The position numbers were made by a program, and so were the translations under genes. DNA of 64,000 nucleotides from Neostapfia colusana. Its lineage: Eukaryota; Streptophyta; Magnoliopsida; Poales; Poaceae. Under the pieces are notes generated by a model. The model saw nothing but the letters and a program-made list of their open reading frames with translations, did not search any database and was not told where the DNA came from. Shown piece after piece: positions 43,071 to 54,361 of the stretch; position 1 is the first letter of the stretch; every line of letters begins with the position of its first letter. The DNA lies in assembly GCA_030760725.1 (NCBI GenBank), contig JASWHV010000003.1, positions 63,693,264 through 63,757,263 on the forward strand, given 5' to 3'.

Positions 43071-44858
43071 CTACTCGTCATCTTCATTGTCTTTTTCTTC
43101 ATCGCCATCTTCATCGCTCTACGTGGCCTCCGTATCATCTTCCTTGTCATCGATGGCGGTGGATGAAGGCACGGCCTTGGAAGAGCTTCCATCTTCCCTG
43201 AACTCGGCGAGCTCATCAGCGGTGAACTCTAGATAAGGAGTGAGCTCCCCATCACTCTCCTTGGGAGGAGACATAGGCACCTCAAGCTTGTCGCACACAA
43301 CCTTGAGGTACTTCTCCTAACGCCTCTCCATGCATCGAGTCCGGACCTCCACACACCGACAGGAGGCGAAGAGCGCGTTGAAGCACTTGAAGAATCCGCT
43401 CATCGACTGCGGAGGAGGAGGTGATGAAGGGGCCATTGAGATAGGAGGAGCCACTGAGCTGGAAGGAGGTTGAGCATTTTTCCTTCTGTAAGATTCTGGC
43501 ACAATCAGGGGCAGCTAAGGACGGAGAGGTCGATGAGTCACATCCTTGACAAAGACAAGCCCCGACACCTTCTCAATTAAGCACATGATATATGGTGCAT
43601 ACCCACATGAGCGGTTGGGAGTGTGAGAGATGTTGAAGATGTCGTCATAGATGTGTTCAACGAGGTTGAACTTCTCTTCACCATCAATCAACAGGAGGAG
43701 ATGCCTTAAGTTTCCTTGAATCACCCCTGCATCTCCATCCTTAGGGGCAATAGTTCTCCTCAAAATCTGGTTTAGGATGCTATAGAATGGCTTGATGTTC
43801 CTAGCAAGCCCGGCCTCATAGGGAACATGACTAGGATACATGTAGTCAAGCTGATCCCTATCCACTGCCTTGAGGTTGTAAATGATAATCTCATGGTCCA
43901 GGTGCTCCTCAAGGCCAAGTATCCGAGAAAACTCCTCATATGTGGCTGAGTACTGCTCTCCATGAGTCATCCAAGTGATTTTTCGGTCACCGTAGGTGGA
44001 GAAATAAACGGTGGTGTAAAACTACACAATCACTTCGATGTTCCAATCATACTTGAAACTCATGATTTTCTTGATTCCATGGCACTCTACGGCTTCAATC
44101 ACGACATCGAAAGCTTTATGCTTCCTTTTGGCCATGTAATCCCAATCCACCTATTGAGCTTGAGCGACTTGAGTCTTCATCTTCAAGTAAACTAGGCGGT
44201 AGTAGTCGCAATGGAAGTCACACCAAAACCTAGGGTAGGCTGTGTGCTTCTCATAGTCGTAGACTTTATCCATTCTCACCCTTCTCGCCTTCTCAACACC
44301 CTTTCCTTTGAACACATATGCCGCATTGTTGGGCTGCCGGTTTGGATCTCTAGCAGGGGCAGCCATCTTCAGGGGACCGATGGGCTTTGGTTGCCCCTTT
44401 TCCCTTATTACTATGCCTCCTGCCCTCTTTGTCAGTGCCTTGGCAGTTTCCTTTTTGTTCTTGGGCTCCTTAGGAAGTGGAGCCTTGCCTTTCTTTGGGT
44501 CACGGAGAACCCTACCCTCGGGTTCTTTCTCCTTCTCTTTGTCCTGCTCTTTCTCTCCCAAAATGACCAGCCTCTTCCTCTTGGGCTCTACGGCACTAGC
44601 AGCCTGGGAGCTATGGGATTCACATTCGGCCTTTTTCTTCTTCTGTTGATCCTCCAACGATTCTTCAACGTCTTTGGCAATCTGTGCATGCTCGTCGAGA
44701 TCATATCTCTTCTTTGTTCTTGCCTCTCGAATGACGGCATCCTTAGCCGCTTGGGCCTCCTTTGCTGCCCTCTCTTCGGCAATGCGCCGATGGAGGACTT
44801 GTCGAGTCTCCTCGGCCGCGGGACTTGCAAGAGGAGAGCTTTGGTCGGAGTCTGACAT
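43071..44858 (-). pseudogene. Copia-4 ORF3 (env-position ORF), stops inside
   Basis: ATG at 44858 follows TTTCTCAG|GCAAT. Open for 235 codons: Ala/Glu-rich region with a coiled-coil look (HRRIAEERAAKEAQAAKDAV), basic VEPKRKRLVILGEKEQ, then GPLKMAAPARDPNRQP and FWCDFHCDYYRLVYLKMK. A TAG at about 44151 stops it. The core resumes at 43970-43515 (YSATYEEFSRILGLEEHLDHE, YDDIFNISHTPNRSCGYA), then Pro/Ser-rich and acidic pieces to the stop at 43071. Same family as the ORF3 of Copia-2 and Copia-3. No envelope-like features. Function unknown. Confidence 0.75.
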
Positions 44859-45109
44859 ATTGCCTGAGAAACAAGAGATAAGAGGTCAAGGAAGTGGAAT
44901 ATTGCGAAAGAATTCACTAAAAATGGCTAAAGTTGTGGTTTGTCCTGTGTAGGCCGGACTTGTCCGTTAAGGGGCCGGACTAGTCTTCTCGAGAACGGAC
45001 TTGTCCCCCCAGAAACCGGACTAGTCCGGGTTACACAGAAAGAACCCAAACGATTTTTCGCAAAAACTTCGAATCAAGTCGCAATACTCCTACGCTACAA
45101 TCGCAATGA
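44859..45109 (-). other. Pol-ORF3 spacer of Copia-4, left part
   Basis: Non-coding, with decayed palindromes near 44955-45030. Continues at 57767 across Tekay-C. Confidence 0.7.
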
Positions 45110-45114
45110 CATTA
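45110..45114. repeat. Target site duplication of Tekay-C (CATTA, left)
   Basis: CATTA here and at 57762-57766 exactly flanks Tekay-C. Confidence 0.95.
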
Positions 45115-48100
45115 TGTAACACCCCAAAATCTGTTAAGAGGGGATTTTAAAAAAATTTGGACGTATTGCATGTGGTGCAGAAATTCAAATTCAAATTGGA
45201 GTTCAAATTCAAATCAAAACAGAAAAGAAAAGAAAAGGAAAAAGAAAAAGAAAAAGAAAAATAAAAACCCCACCGGCCAGTGGGCCGAAACCCACCAGCC
45301 GACCCAATCTTCCCCCGCGCAAGCCCCAAACCCGCGCCCCTCTCTCCCTCTCACTGACACGCGGGGCCCGCGTGTCATCTCCTACCTCCCGCTCGCGCCA
45401 ACCGACCGGACTTTTCCCCGCGCCCGATCGCAACCAACTCCGGAAACTCGCGACCCCAGCCCAACTCCCGGTCCCGGACGACTCCAACTCGATCCCAACA
45501 GACTGCCGCCCCCCCTCGCCTATATAAATGTCGACATCACCCTGTTTTCCCCCACGATCGGCTGTTTTTCCTCCCGGTGAGAACCGAAGCTTCTCCCGTC
45601 GTTTTCCTTCGATCCTAGCTCGGATTTCCTGATCTAACGCGCTGATCATGTTCCACCGCCTCCGGGGAATCTCGCAGGTGAAGGAAATCCGGTGTTTTGC
45701 GCTCTAGACACAGCTCCGACGAGCACCGCCGCGTTTTCACCTCGGACCTCGCCGCCGACCGCCTTCCAGGACCTCCGAGCTCAAGAAAAACCCCGAGGTG
45801 AGATCCCCGACCTCCCCTCTACCGTTCTATGCCATGAAATCCAAGTTTTAGGAAGTATAGATGAAAATTCGAAGATCTCCGGCGAGATCGCCGCCTCCCG
45901 CCGCCGCGTGCCGCCGGGAAGCGCGGGCTGGCTCCGGCCAGGGCGACGTGGCCCCTTGTGCGCTGTCTATTTTAAATCGCACGGTAGAATCAAAACCCGC
46001 GCGTACCGGTTCGGCGATCTAATCTGAGCCGTCTATTTTAAATCGAACGGTCCACATCAGCCCCGCGTTATAAAGGCCGGGATTCTTACGCGCTACCTCC
46101 TGGGGATCTCGGAAAACACGAGCTAGCCCCGGAAACTTCTGATCTTGCCCCTGGAACTTCAGAAATTCGTGTAAATTCATTTAAAAATCAGTTTTAGCCC
46201 CTGAACTTAATAAAAATTAGGAAAACCCCTCTGTTATGTGTAGTTAGACCCCTGGAAATTTATGAAATAATAAATTAGACCCTGGAGTAGGGTGGATTTA
46301 CCTTTTTGACCCTATATGATATTAAATTCAGAAATTTGAATATATGATTAGGATGTAAATTTAAAAGGTGAGGCAAACACATTGTAAATTGAATTTAAAC
46401 TTTCCTAGCACTTGGAAAACTTTAGAATGAGTTAAAAATAGATTTTTAAGCTGAAATGAATCTGTCTAATTGATTGTTCACATTTATTAGTTATAGGGAC
46501 ACATTTTTAGGTTAGGAAATAATTCTGAAAATTGGTAAAATAAATTTAAATTAGTTCACATCAGAGGAGAAGTTCAAAAATATATTATTTAATATTTTAG
46601 ATCAGAACCTATTCTGTTTAGATGATATGCCCTACTATTTAATATTAAAACTCACTTTTAGGCATAGAAAATAAATCTGAAAAATATAGGGAAATGGGTA
46701 TGCATAATTAGAAAATGATAAATGAAGTCTCTAAATCCAAAAACTTCATTTTAGGATTTGGTAGAAGATCTGAAAACCTATTTGGAGTAGGAAATTACCT
46801 TTCATGCAAACTTGGTAGCTAAGAAGTGTATTAATTGAATATAAAGAATTTCTTCAAATTGGAAATTCATGTATAGTGTGCAAACAGAAATCTGAATACA
46901 AAAGTTAGAAATCATATACATATGTTAAAAGTGCATGTAGGTCAAAATTCAACACATGTAGAGTAACCACAACACTTAGAAATGTGAATGACTTTCATAG
47001 GTATGTATGTGTGGTTCGTATGAAGTGAAAGTGTGAACTATGTCTTATGGATTGTTGTTTTCTTTTGCTATGTGTATTGGCATGAGTAGAACCTGCCCCA
47101 GAGCAAGTTCTCCCCTTCCAAGACCAAGACTTTCCATTCCCAGAGCAGCAGGAAGAAGGCAAGTGTCCTTGACCACTTTGATCCTATACTAGGATGTGTA
47201 GATAGAATTATTTGCATTGTCAATTGAAATATGAAACCCATGCTAGGAAGTTTCCCTAGAATTGCATTACCTTGTTTCCTTGTAGCTTGGGTTGGGATTT
47301 ATTTTATCATGTCATTTATTATTATGCTTATGTTTAGCCATGCTTAGAATGGGATAATTGGGATATGAGATCATCAATTTATTTACCTTACTCTTGAGTG
47401 AGATGTTATGAGTTATGTAGAGGTAGGGATCGAGGCAAGTTGAATGATTTGGTTGGTGCTGGGTGCACGAGACTCGGGTTTGTGTTTAGTACTTGCCTGG
47501 ATCCTAAGGACCGGTTCATGGAGCATGTAATCTAGCTTTACCGTGCCAACCATATGCTGAGATGGGGCAGCTTGGCCAATTAATTAGGTGTATCCCCGGC
47601 GTAGTATGGGTGTGTTGGATGGTGCGGGGAGTAGGTGTCAGCTGGACTACCATATGAACCGCAAGGCTCATGAGGGGCCCACTGCAGCGGGGTTGGAGCC
47701 TCTTGTATGCTGTTAGGGGTGAAATCTCAGTGGGCCCACGCTCGTCGGGAATCCCTTTGTAAAGGCTTCGTAGTAATCTCCTGGCTACACACCTGGGAAG
47801 TGTGAATGTGGTTCGTGGCCACTGGCATAATGGAGGTTCTTTTAGTCCACCCGGCAACGGGGGATGAAATCACTACATGTGGGTACAGTGGTGCAAACTC
47901 TGCAGAGTCAAAACTGTCATGACGCTGTGCTCACGGTCAAGAGCGGCTTGGACTTATTCATGATTAGAGGATGATTGATTTGGAAGTTGAGGATGTTAAG
48001 CGGGGAGCTTGACATTGTATATGATGATTATGGTTACTTGATTTTGATGATGGGTTGGGAGATTGGGACCATTTCACCTGTGTTGTAATGTAGGTGCTTA

Positions 48101-48557
48101 ATAAGCTAAGGTAATAGGTATTAATTGCGTAGTGCTTTAACCATGAGTCAATCTCTCCTTGCTCTAGCCATGCATGACATAACTTTCCCACACTTGCTGA
48201 GTACCAACAGTACTCAAACTTGCATATTTGTTGGTTTAAATTGCTGCTCAGGTCAAGGGGATGATGTGGTGTTCAATGACAAGGACTTCAGACCCGAAGA
48301 AGGATTCTAGGTTCATGGAGTCCCCCGGGCAACGCCTGTGACGGAGCCCACAAGAATAATATTCCGCTGCTATTTTATTTACATGTTATGAATTTATTAT
48401 CGTCCATCGAGACGTATGCTTTGTAAGACATATTTATATTCGATACCTGGCTTGTAATAAATGATGCTTCACTATTTGTCATCACATGTATGAGAAAATG
48501 ATCCTGGCATACATGTGATATTCACTCGGTTGTTCTTCGGAGAAACCGGGTGTGACA
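45115..48557 (+). repeat. 5' LTR of Tekay-C (3443 bp)
   Basis: TGTAACACCCC to CGGGTGTGACA. TATA box at 45521; long transcribed part. The dyad of the 3' LTR (57117-57140) is damaged here (TGTCATGACGCTGTG at 47909-47923). Confidence 0.95.
45521..45528 (+). promoter_or_regulatory. LTR TATA box of Tekay-C
   Basis: TATATAAA in GC-rich context; same in the 3' LTR at 54745-54752. Confidence 0.72.
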
Positions 48558-48561
48558 GAAG

Positions 48562-48575
48562 TGGTATTAGAGCCA
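48562..48575 (+). other. Primer binding site of Tekay-C
   Basis: TGGTATTAGAGCCA, with one C-to-T change from the iMet-complementary TGGTATCAGAGCCA of the other elements. Four bases after the LTR. Confidence 0.9.
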
Positions 48576-48602
48576 AGGTTGCCCGTAGGAACGTGGACCT
48601 AG

Positions 48603-48775
48603 GTAGAAATGGACGTATTTAAGGACCCTATTTTCTTAAAAACTATTTTACAAAGGTGTGGGTTGAAAGTGTTATTTAAAGGGGGTCACTTTATTCATCT
48701 TGCCCCAACTTCTATTCAAAATACAATTTTTGTTTAACTCTTATCTAACTTAATTTTAAATGCTTTATGTTTTAG
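48603..48775 (+). other. Putative leader intron of Tekay-C
   Basis: CCTAG|GTAGAAATGGAC donor-like site at 48603, T-rich interior, a CTAAC branch-like site near 48746-48750 and TTATGTTTTAG ending at 48775 exactly before the ORF0 ATG. Length 173 nt, equal to Tekay-A. The upstream ATG just inside the donor opens a frame of about 40 codons that splicing would remove. Confidence 0.55.
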
Positions 48776-49546
48776 ATGGTTCGCATGATCCGCACTGCCC
48801 GCAAGTCCACCGGAGGGAGAGTTCCTGTAGTTGCCCTTGCCTTGAGAGAGGAGAACCGTCCGGTGACGTACCACTCCTACGGGTTGGCAGTAGGAGGCTT
48901 GTTGCGCCGTCTACGGCATATGCTCCACGCTGCCGACAATACGGGCAAGCTAATCATACACTACAGCTCCACCCGGACCATCTGTGAGAAGCGGGAAGAA
49001 TGGAGTTCAGAAATGAGGATTATCCATGAAAATCAGCTGCTCAAGATCCACCGCTCTCCAGCTTGTCGAGCGACACAGGTCGATGCCGAGAAGGATGTCA
49101 CCTGGGAGGCCATCACCTGCCAGAGTTACATCTACCATCGCCACCTAGACAGGACTGAGTACATGTATGTCCTCCAGCGTGAGAGTGGTACCGCGGAGTA
49201 CAAGTACCCGCCAGTGCAGCAGGGGACTTCCCATGAGCACATGGACCTGTGCTTGGAGGATGCTGCTATGCTCAGCACTCGACTGCAGGAGTGTCAGCAG
49301 GAGCTTCAGGATGTTCATGACACCCTGAAGGAGACTGAGGCATTGCTTCGAGCCAGCTTGAGGGCAAGAGAAAGAGGAGATGGGAATGAACTGTGTGTCA
49401 CCGTGAATGACACATGGACTCTTGACTCCCCAGACCGTCGGGCGAGCAGGCGTCGCCGCACTTCTCCACCAGCAACTTCCCCACCCAAAGCAGAGTTAGA
49501 GGGCAGCCGCAATAATGAGGAAGATCCCGAGGAGCCAGCTCAGTGA
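48776..49546 (+). CDS. ORF0 of Tekay-C (256 aa), histone H3-like N-terminus
   Basis: Intact, although gag-pol of the same element is broken. Its first 22 codons encode the same peptide as Tekay-A (MVRMIR, TARKSTGG, RVPVVALA) with seven synonymous and no amino-acid changes between the copies. Without Met it equals the H3 tail at 12 of 21 positions in register, keeping R8, K9, S10 but not K4, K14 or K18. The remaining protein has the ORF0 core (RATQVDA, DVTWEAIT), a coiled coil (LQECQQELQDVHDTL), an Arg-rich patch (RRASRRRRTSPP) and an acidic end. I know no described function. Alternatives are a structural or RNA-binding accessory protein with a coincidental match. Confidence 0.82.
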   Translation: MVRMIRTARKSTGGRVPVVALALREENRPVTYHSYGLAVGGLLRRLRHMLHAADNTGKLIIHYSSTRTICEKREEWSSEMRIIHENQLLKIHRSPACRATQVDAEKDVTWEAITCQSYIYHRHLDRTEYMYVLQRESGTAEYKYPPVQQGTSHEHMDLCLEDAAMLSTRLQECQQELQDVHDTLKETEALLRASLRARERGDGNELCVTVNDTWTLDSPDRRASRRRRTSPPATSPPKAELEGSRNNEEDPEEPAQ

Positions 49547-49866
49547 TACGAGTCGTGTAGAGTCCTTTCCCTTAGTTCAACAGGTTACCGAGTAGTCGAG
49601 TCAATACCTTAGTTAATGGCGTGTTAATGTTTGGTGTGTGACGTGAGTTGTGGAAGCCATGGGCAATTGTCCACAACCTCGTCTTTAGGTTGTTTTACTT
49701 TGATATGTGTTCTCCCTATGAATTAAGACTGAATTCATTTTTGCGTGAGATGTGAAACCCTCAGAGTATGATTATATAATAAGGCCTCAAAAGTTTAAGT
49801 GTAAACAAGCAAATTCGGGAAGTTGATGCATAATGCTTTAAATTAACAACTGGTTGATCATGATAG
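49547..49866 (+). other. ORF0-gag intergenic stretch of Tekay-C
   Basis: 320 bases with no ORF, ending GATCATGATAG directly before the gag ATG. Related to 898-1199. Confidence 0.55.
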
Positions 49867-51180
49867 ATGGACGGAAGAGGAAAGGGCCGTGGTGCCAACC
49901 CCGCCAACAACAATGATGAGGCCGGCAACCCTCATCTTTCTAGAGGACAAGACAGGGGTGGTCGCCGTGAAGGAGCTGATCACATCCACCAAATGCTTGA
50001 AAATCAGAATCAGCTCATCCAGAGTTTAACTCAAGTGGTGGCCAACTTGCACCAAGCTCCACCTCCACAAGCTGCACCACGCCAACCAAGGTTGATTAAG
50101 TTTCTGGGAACTCAACCTCCAAAGTTTGCTAGTGCTGCTGAACCTCTGGAGGCAGATGACTGGCTAAAGACCATTGAGAGCAAAATGAGGATCATACAAT
50201 GACAAGGGTATGAGAGGGTGCTGATTGCCTCTCACCAATTGCATGGACCTGCTGCTGATTGGTGGACCGCTTATGTAGCAGCCCATCATGACCCCGAGAA
50301 CATCACTTGGGAAGAGTTCAAGCGCAGTTTCCGCAACCATTACATACCAAGAGGTGAACTCAAAAACAAGAGGAAGGAGTTCTTGGGACTGCAACAAGGA
50401 AACATGACTGTGAGGGAATACCTCACTAAGTTCACCCAACTATCCCGTTATGCACCACGGGACATCGAAACTGATGAGCAGAAACAGGACTGCTTTGTGG
50501 AAGGGCTTACTGCGGAGATGCAGTGTGCAATGTCCTCCAACGAGTATGAAAGCTTCCAAAAGATGGTAGACAGAGCATTTGTTGTGGAGAGGAAGCTGGA
50601 GGCCTTGGAAAATGAAAACAAGAGGAAGGCGGGATGGTCACACCAAGCCTCGGGTAGCAACACACGCCAACGACTGATGCAACCACCCGTAGGGCAGACG
50701 AGCCGTGCTGTGGTACCCTACTCAGCACCGAGAGGGTACAACCCGAATTCAGGCCTCCGTCAGCACCAGCACAGCCACAACGTCAGTTTGTACAGCAGCC
50801 TCGACCAGCAGTGCAAGGACCACAGAACCAACCCCAAGACAACAAAGGCCAGGCACCTAAGGTTGGGGTGCAATGCTTCAACTGTGGTGAAGTGGGGCAC
50901 TACGCCCATAAGTGCCCAAAGAAGAAGCCCATGCCGCCACCACAGCAGAATGTGATGCGAGGACGGGTGAACCACGTGACCATGGAGGAAGCGCAAGGGG
51001 CACCTGACGTGGTAATTGGTAAGGTTCCTGCCAATTTACACATTGCAACCTTGTTGTTTGATTCGGGTGCTACCCACTCGTTCATTGCTCAAGGGTTTGT
51101 TAATAAGCATGATCTAGCAACAACTCAAATGGACCATATGCTAGCAGTAAACTCTCCAGAGGGAGATAAGGACAAGACAA
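49867..51180 (+). pseudogene. gag: Tekay-C gag and protease, stop plus frame changes
   Basis: Starts MDGRGKGRGANPANN. Open to a TGA at 50200-50202, where Tekay-A has a Cys codon; continues in the same frame with WWTAYVAAHHDPENITWEEF and YAPRDIETDEQKQDC. One base is missing near 50750 relative to Tekay-A. In the shifted frame follow the zinc knuckle CFNCGEVGHYAHKC (CX2CX4HX4C) and the protease LLFDSGATHSFIA with the catalytic DSG. A further frame change near 51175 returns to the first frame (CPKVNLDINGVVF, LGMDWL). Gag cannot be made full length from this copy. Confidence 0.9.
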
Positions 51181-54100
51181 GTGTGTCCCAAGGTGAATCT
51201 AGACATTAATGGGGTAGTATTTACTGCCAACATCATAGTGATAGATTCACAAGGGATAGATATTATTTTGGGTATGGATTGGTTGACAAAACATAAAGGA
51301 ATCATCCATTGTTCGACAAGAACGGTGGAACTAACTCACCCTAGTGGCACAAGAGTAAAGTTCATAACCATACAACAGCCTAGGAGGGACATTAAACTCA
51401 ATCAAGTTGAGGTTGAAGTGGAGGAGATCAGGATCATCACGGAATATCCAGATGTTTTTCCGGAGGAGTTGCCAGGTATGCCCCCCCAATCGTGAAGCGG
51501 AATTCACGATTGAGCTAGTGCCTGGAACAGCTCCGATATACAAGAGACCCTATCGGATGGACTCCAAACAGCTGGAAGAACTCAAGGAACATTTAAGAGA
51601 ATTGACAGAGAAGGGGTACATTCGTCCTAGTTCCTCACCATGGGGAGCTCCAGTGATATTTGTGCCCAAGAAGGACGGAACCCAAAGGTTGTGCGTAGAC
51701 TACCGTGTGTTGAATGAAGTAACCATCAAGAACAAGTACCCATTACCCCGCATTGAAGACTTGTTTGATCAATTGAGGGGAGCTTGTGTGTTCTCGAAAA
51801 TTGATCTCAGGTCGGGATACCACCAACTTAAGATAAGGCAAACTGATATTCCAAAGACAGCTTTCGTATCTCGGTACGGACTGTATGAATACACCGTCAT
51901 GCCTTTCGGGCTAACTAATGCCCCGGCATACTTCATGTATCTCATGAACAAGGTATTCATGGAATATTTGGACAAATTTGTGGTGGTTTTCATTGATGAC
52001 ATTCTCATCTTTTCCAAAGATGAAGAAGAACATGAGAGGCATTTAAGGTTGGTGTTGCAAAAGCTGAGAGAACACCAACTATATGCAAAGCTGAGCAAGT
52101 GTGAATTTTGGTTGAAGAGAGTTCCCTTCTTAGGACATATAATCTCGGAGGGAGGAACCTCCGTAGATCCCGCCAAGATCGAGGATGTACAGAAGTGGAA
52201 GACCCCTGAGAATGTCGGGGAAGTTCGAAGCTTCTTAGGGTTGGCTGGGTATTATCGACGGTTTATCGAAGGTTTCTCCAAGATTTCGAGACCCCTCACC
52301 AAATTGTTGGAGAAGGGAATCACATTCACATGGACACCGCAGTGTGAGACGAGTTTTCAAGAGCTGAAGAAAAGATTGACAACAGCCCCAGTGCTAGTTA
52401 TGCCAGATATGCAGAAGAACTTTTCGGTGTACTACGAAGCCTCTGGAAACGGGTTGGGATGTGTTCTCATGCAAGAGGGGCATGTCGTGGCTTATGCGTC
52501 CCAGCAGCTCCGGAAACACGAGAAGAACTATCCTACGCATGACCTAGAGCTAGCCGCAGTGGTACACGCGTTGAAGATTTGGCGGCATTACTTGATGGGG
52601 AAGAGGACAGAGATATATACGGATCATAAGAGCTTAAAGTATATTTTCACACAGCCAGATCTCAAACTCAGACAAAGGAGATGGTTAGAGCTAATCCACG
52701 ACTTTGATGTGGGCATCAACTATCATCCTCGGAAAGCGAACGTCGTGGCAGATGCTTTAAGCCGAAAGATGCAGGTCAATAGGTTGAGCTTGAAGGACAT
52801 GCCTGCAGAATTGAAGGAAGAGGTTATAAAACTCAATCTATGTCTGGTGAATAGTGGTGAAGCCATCGCCATGGAAGTGGACTCCACATTAGAGCAAGAT
52901 ATATGCAACGGTCAAAAGACTGATGAGAAGATACAAGAAATTAGAGAACTCATCAAGGATAATAAAGCCCCTAGTTTCAGCGAGGATGAACAAGGTACGG
53001 TGTGGCACGGAAAAAGAATCTGTGTGCCTGAAGTGAAGGAGATCCGTGAATTAATTTTGAAGGAGGCTCATGATTCTGACTATTCCATTCATCCTGGAAG
53101 TACGAAGATGTATCATGACCTCAAGAGCAGATATTGGTGGTATGGAATGAAGCGAGATGTCGCGGAACATGTTGCCCTATGTGACACATGTCAGTTGGTG
53201 AAAGCAGAACATCAACGACCCGTGGGATTATTGCAACCACTGAAAGTGCCTGAATGGAAATGGGAAGAAATAGGTATGGACTTCATAGTGGGACTACCTA
53301 GGACCCAATCGGGATATGATTCGATATGGGTCATCATCGACAGGCTAACCAAGGTAGCTCATTTCATCCCTGTGAAAGAAAGCTACAGCAGATCCAAATT
53401 GGCAGAATTGTACATGTCAAGGATTGTGTGTTTCCATGGAGTGCCAAAGAAGATAGTATCAGATCGAGGGACACAGTTCACCTCAAGGTTCTGGCAGAAG
53501 TTACATGAAACCATGGGAACCCATCTAAATTTCAGTTCTGCCTATCACCCCCAGACTGACGGGCAGACGGAAAGAACCAATCAGATCCTTGAGGATATGC
53601 TAAGAGCGTGTGCGCTCGAGAACAATAGGAGTTGGGATAAGAACTTATCATATGCGGAGTTCTCCTATAACAACGGCTATCAGGCTAGTATGAAGATGTC
53701 GCCATTTGAGGCTTTGTATGGGAGGAAGTGCAGAACTCCCCTATTTTGGAACCAAACGGGGGAAAGGAAAGTGTTTGGGCCCGAAGTACTACAAGAAGCC
53801 GAGGCGAAAGTGAGGGAAATCCGCAACAACTTGAGGATAGCACAGACACGACAAAAGAGCTATGCCGATGTACGGAGAAGAGAGCTCGTTTTCAACGTGG
53901 GGGACTATGTCTACCTCAAGGTGTCCCCTATCCAAGGACTTCGTCGGTTCAAGGTAAAAGGGAAGTTGTCACCTCGATAGATCGGACCCTTTCAGGTTCT
54001 GGAGAGGAAAGGCGAAGTGGCATATCAACTAGAACTACCGGCCCGTCTATCGGATGTGCACGATGTATTCCATGTGTCACAGCTCAAGAAATGTCTAAGG

Positions 54101-54316
54101 ACATCTGAAGAGATGTTACCCATGAATGAGGTTGACGTAGGAGAGGATCTGTCTTATGCCGAGCAACCGGTCAAGGTTTTGGAGACAATGGAACGCCTCA
54201 CAAGAAATAAAAGAATTCGGATGTGCAAGGTGCAGTGGAAGCATCACTCGGAAGAGGAAGCCACATGGGAGCGAGAAGACGAGCTTAAGGCACAGTTTCC
54301 GGAATTGTTTTCCTAG
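51181..54316 (+). pseudogene. pol: Tekay-C pol: RT, RNase H, integrase, chromodomain-like tail
   Basis: After the protease end (to MPP at 51480) a run of seven C at 51481-51487 shifts frame; pol is then open to a TAG at 53978-53980 and continues in frame to 54316. RT: KDGTQRLCVDYRVLN, YPLPRIEDLFDQ, VVVFIDDILIFSK (catalytic Asp pair about 51994-51999). RNase H begins YYEASGNGLGCVLMQ, with Glu at 52436-52438 where the family has Asp. Integrase: HPGSTKMYHDL...CDTCQ zinc finger, GMDFIVGLP, VSDRGTQFTSRFW, TDGQTERTNQ. GPY/F region (YVYLKVSPIQG, then GPFQVL after the stop). The tail about 54170-54310 (VLETMERLTRNKRIRM, VQWKHHSEEEATWERE) is chromodomain-like and is the feature that assigns the Tekay/Del clade. 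Confidence 0.92.
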
Positions 54317-54345
54317 AACCACCAATCTCGAGGACGAGATTTCTT

Positions 54346-54358
54346 TTAAGGGGGGTAG
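54346..54358 (+). other. Polypurine tract of Tekay-C
   Basis: TTAAGGGGGGTAG shortly before the 3' LTR start at 54362. Confidence 0.88.
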
Positions 54359-54361
54359 AGC

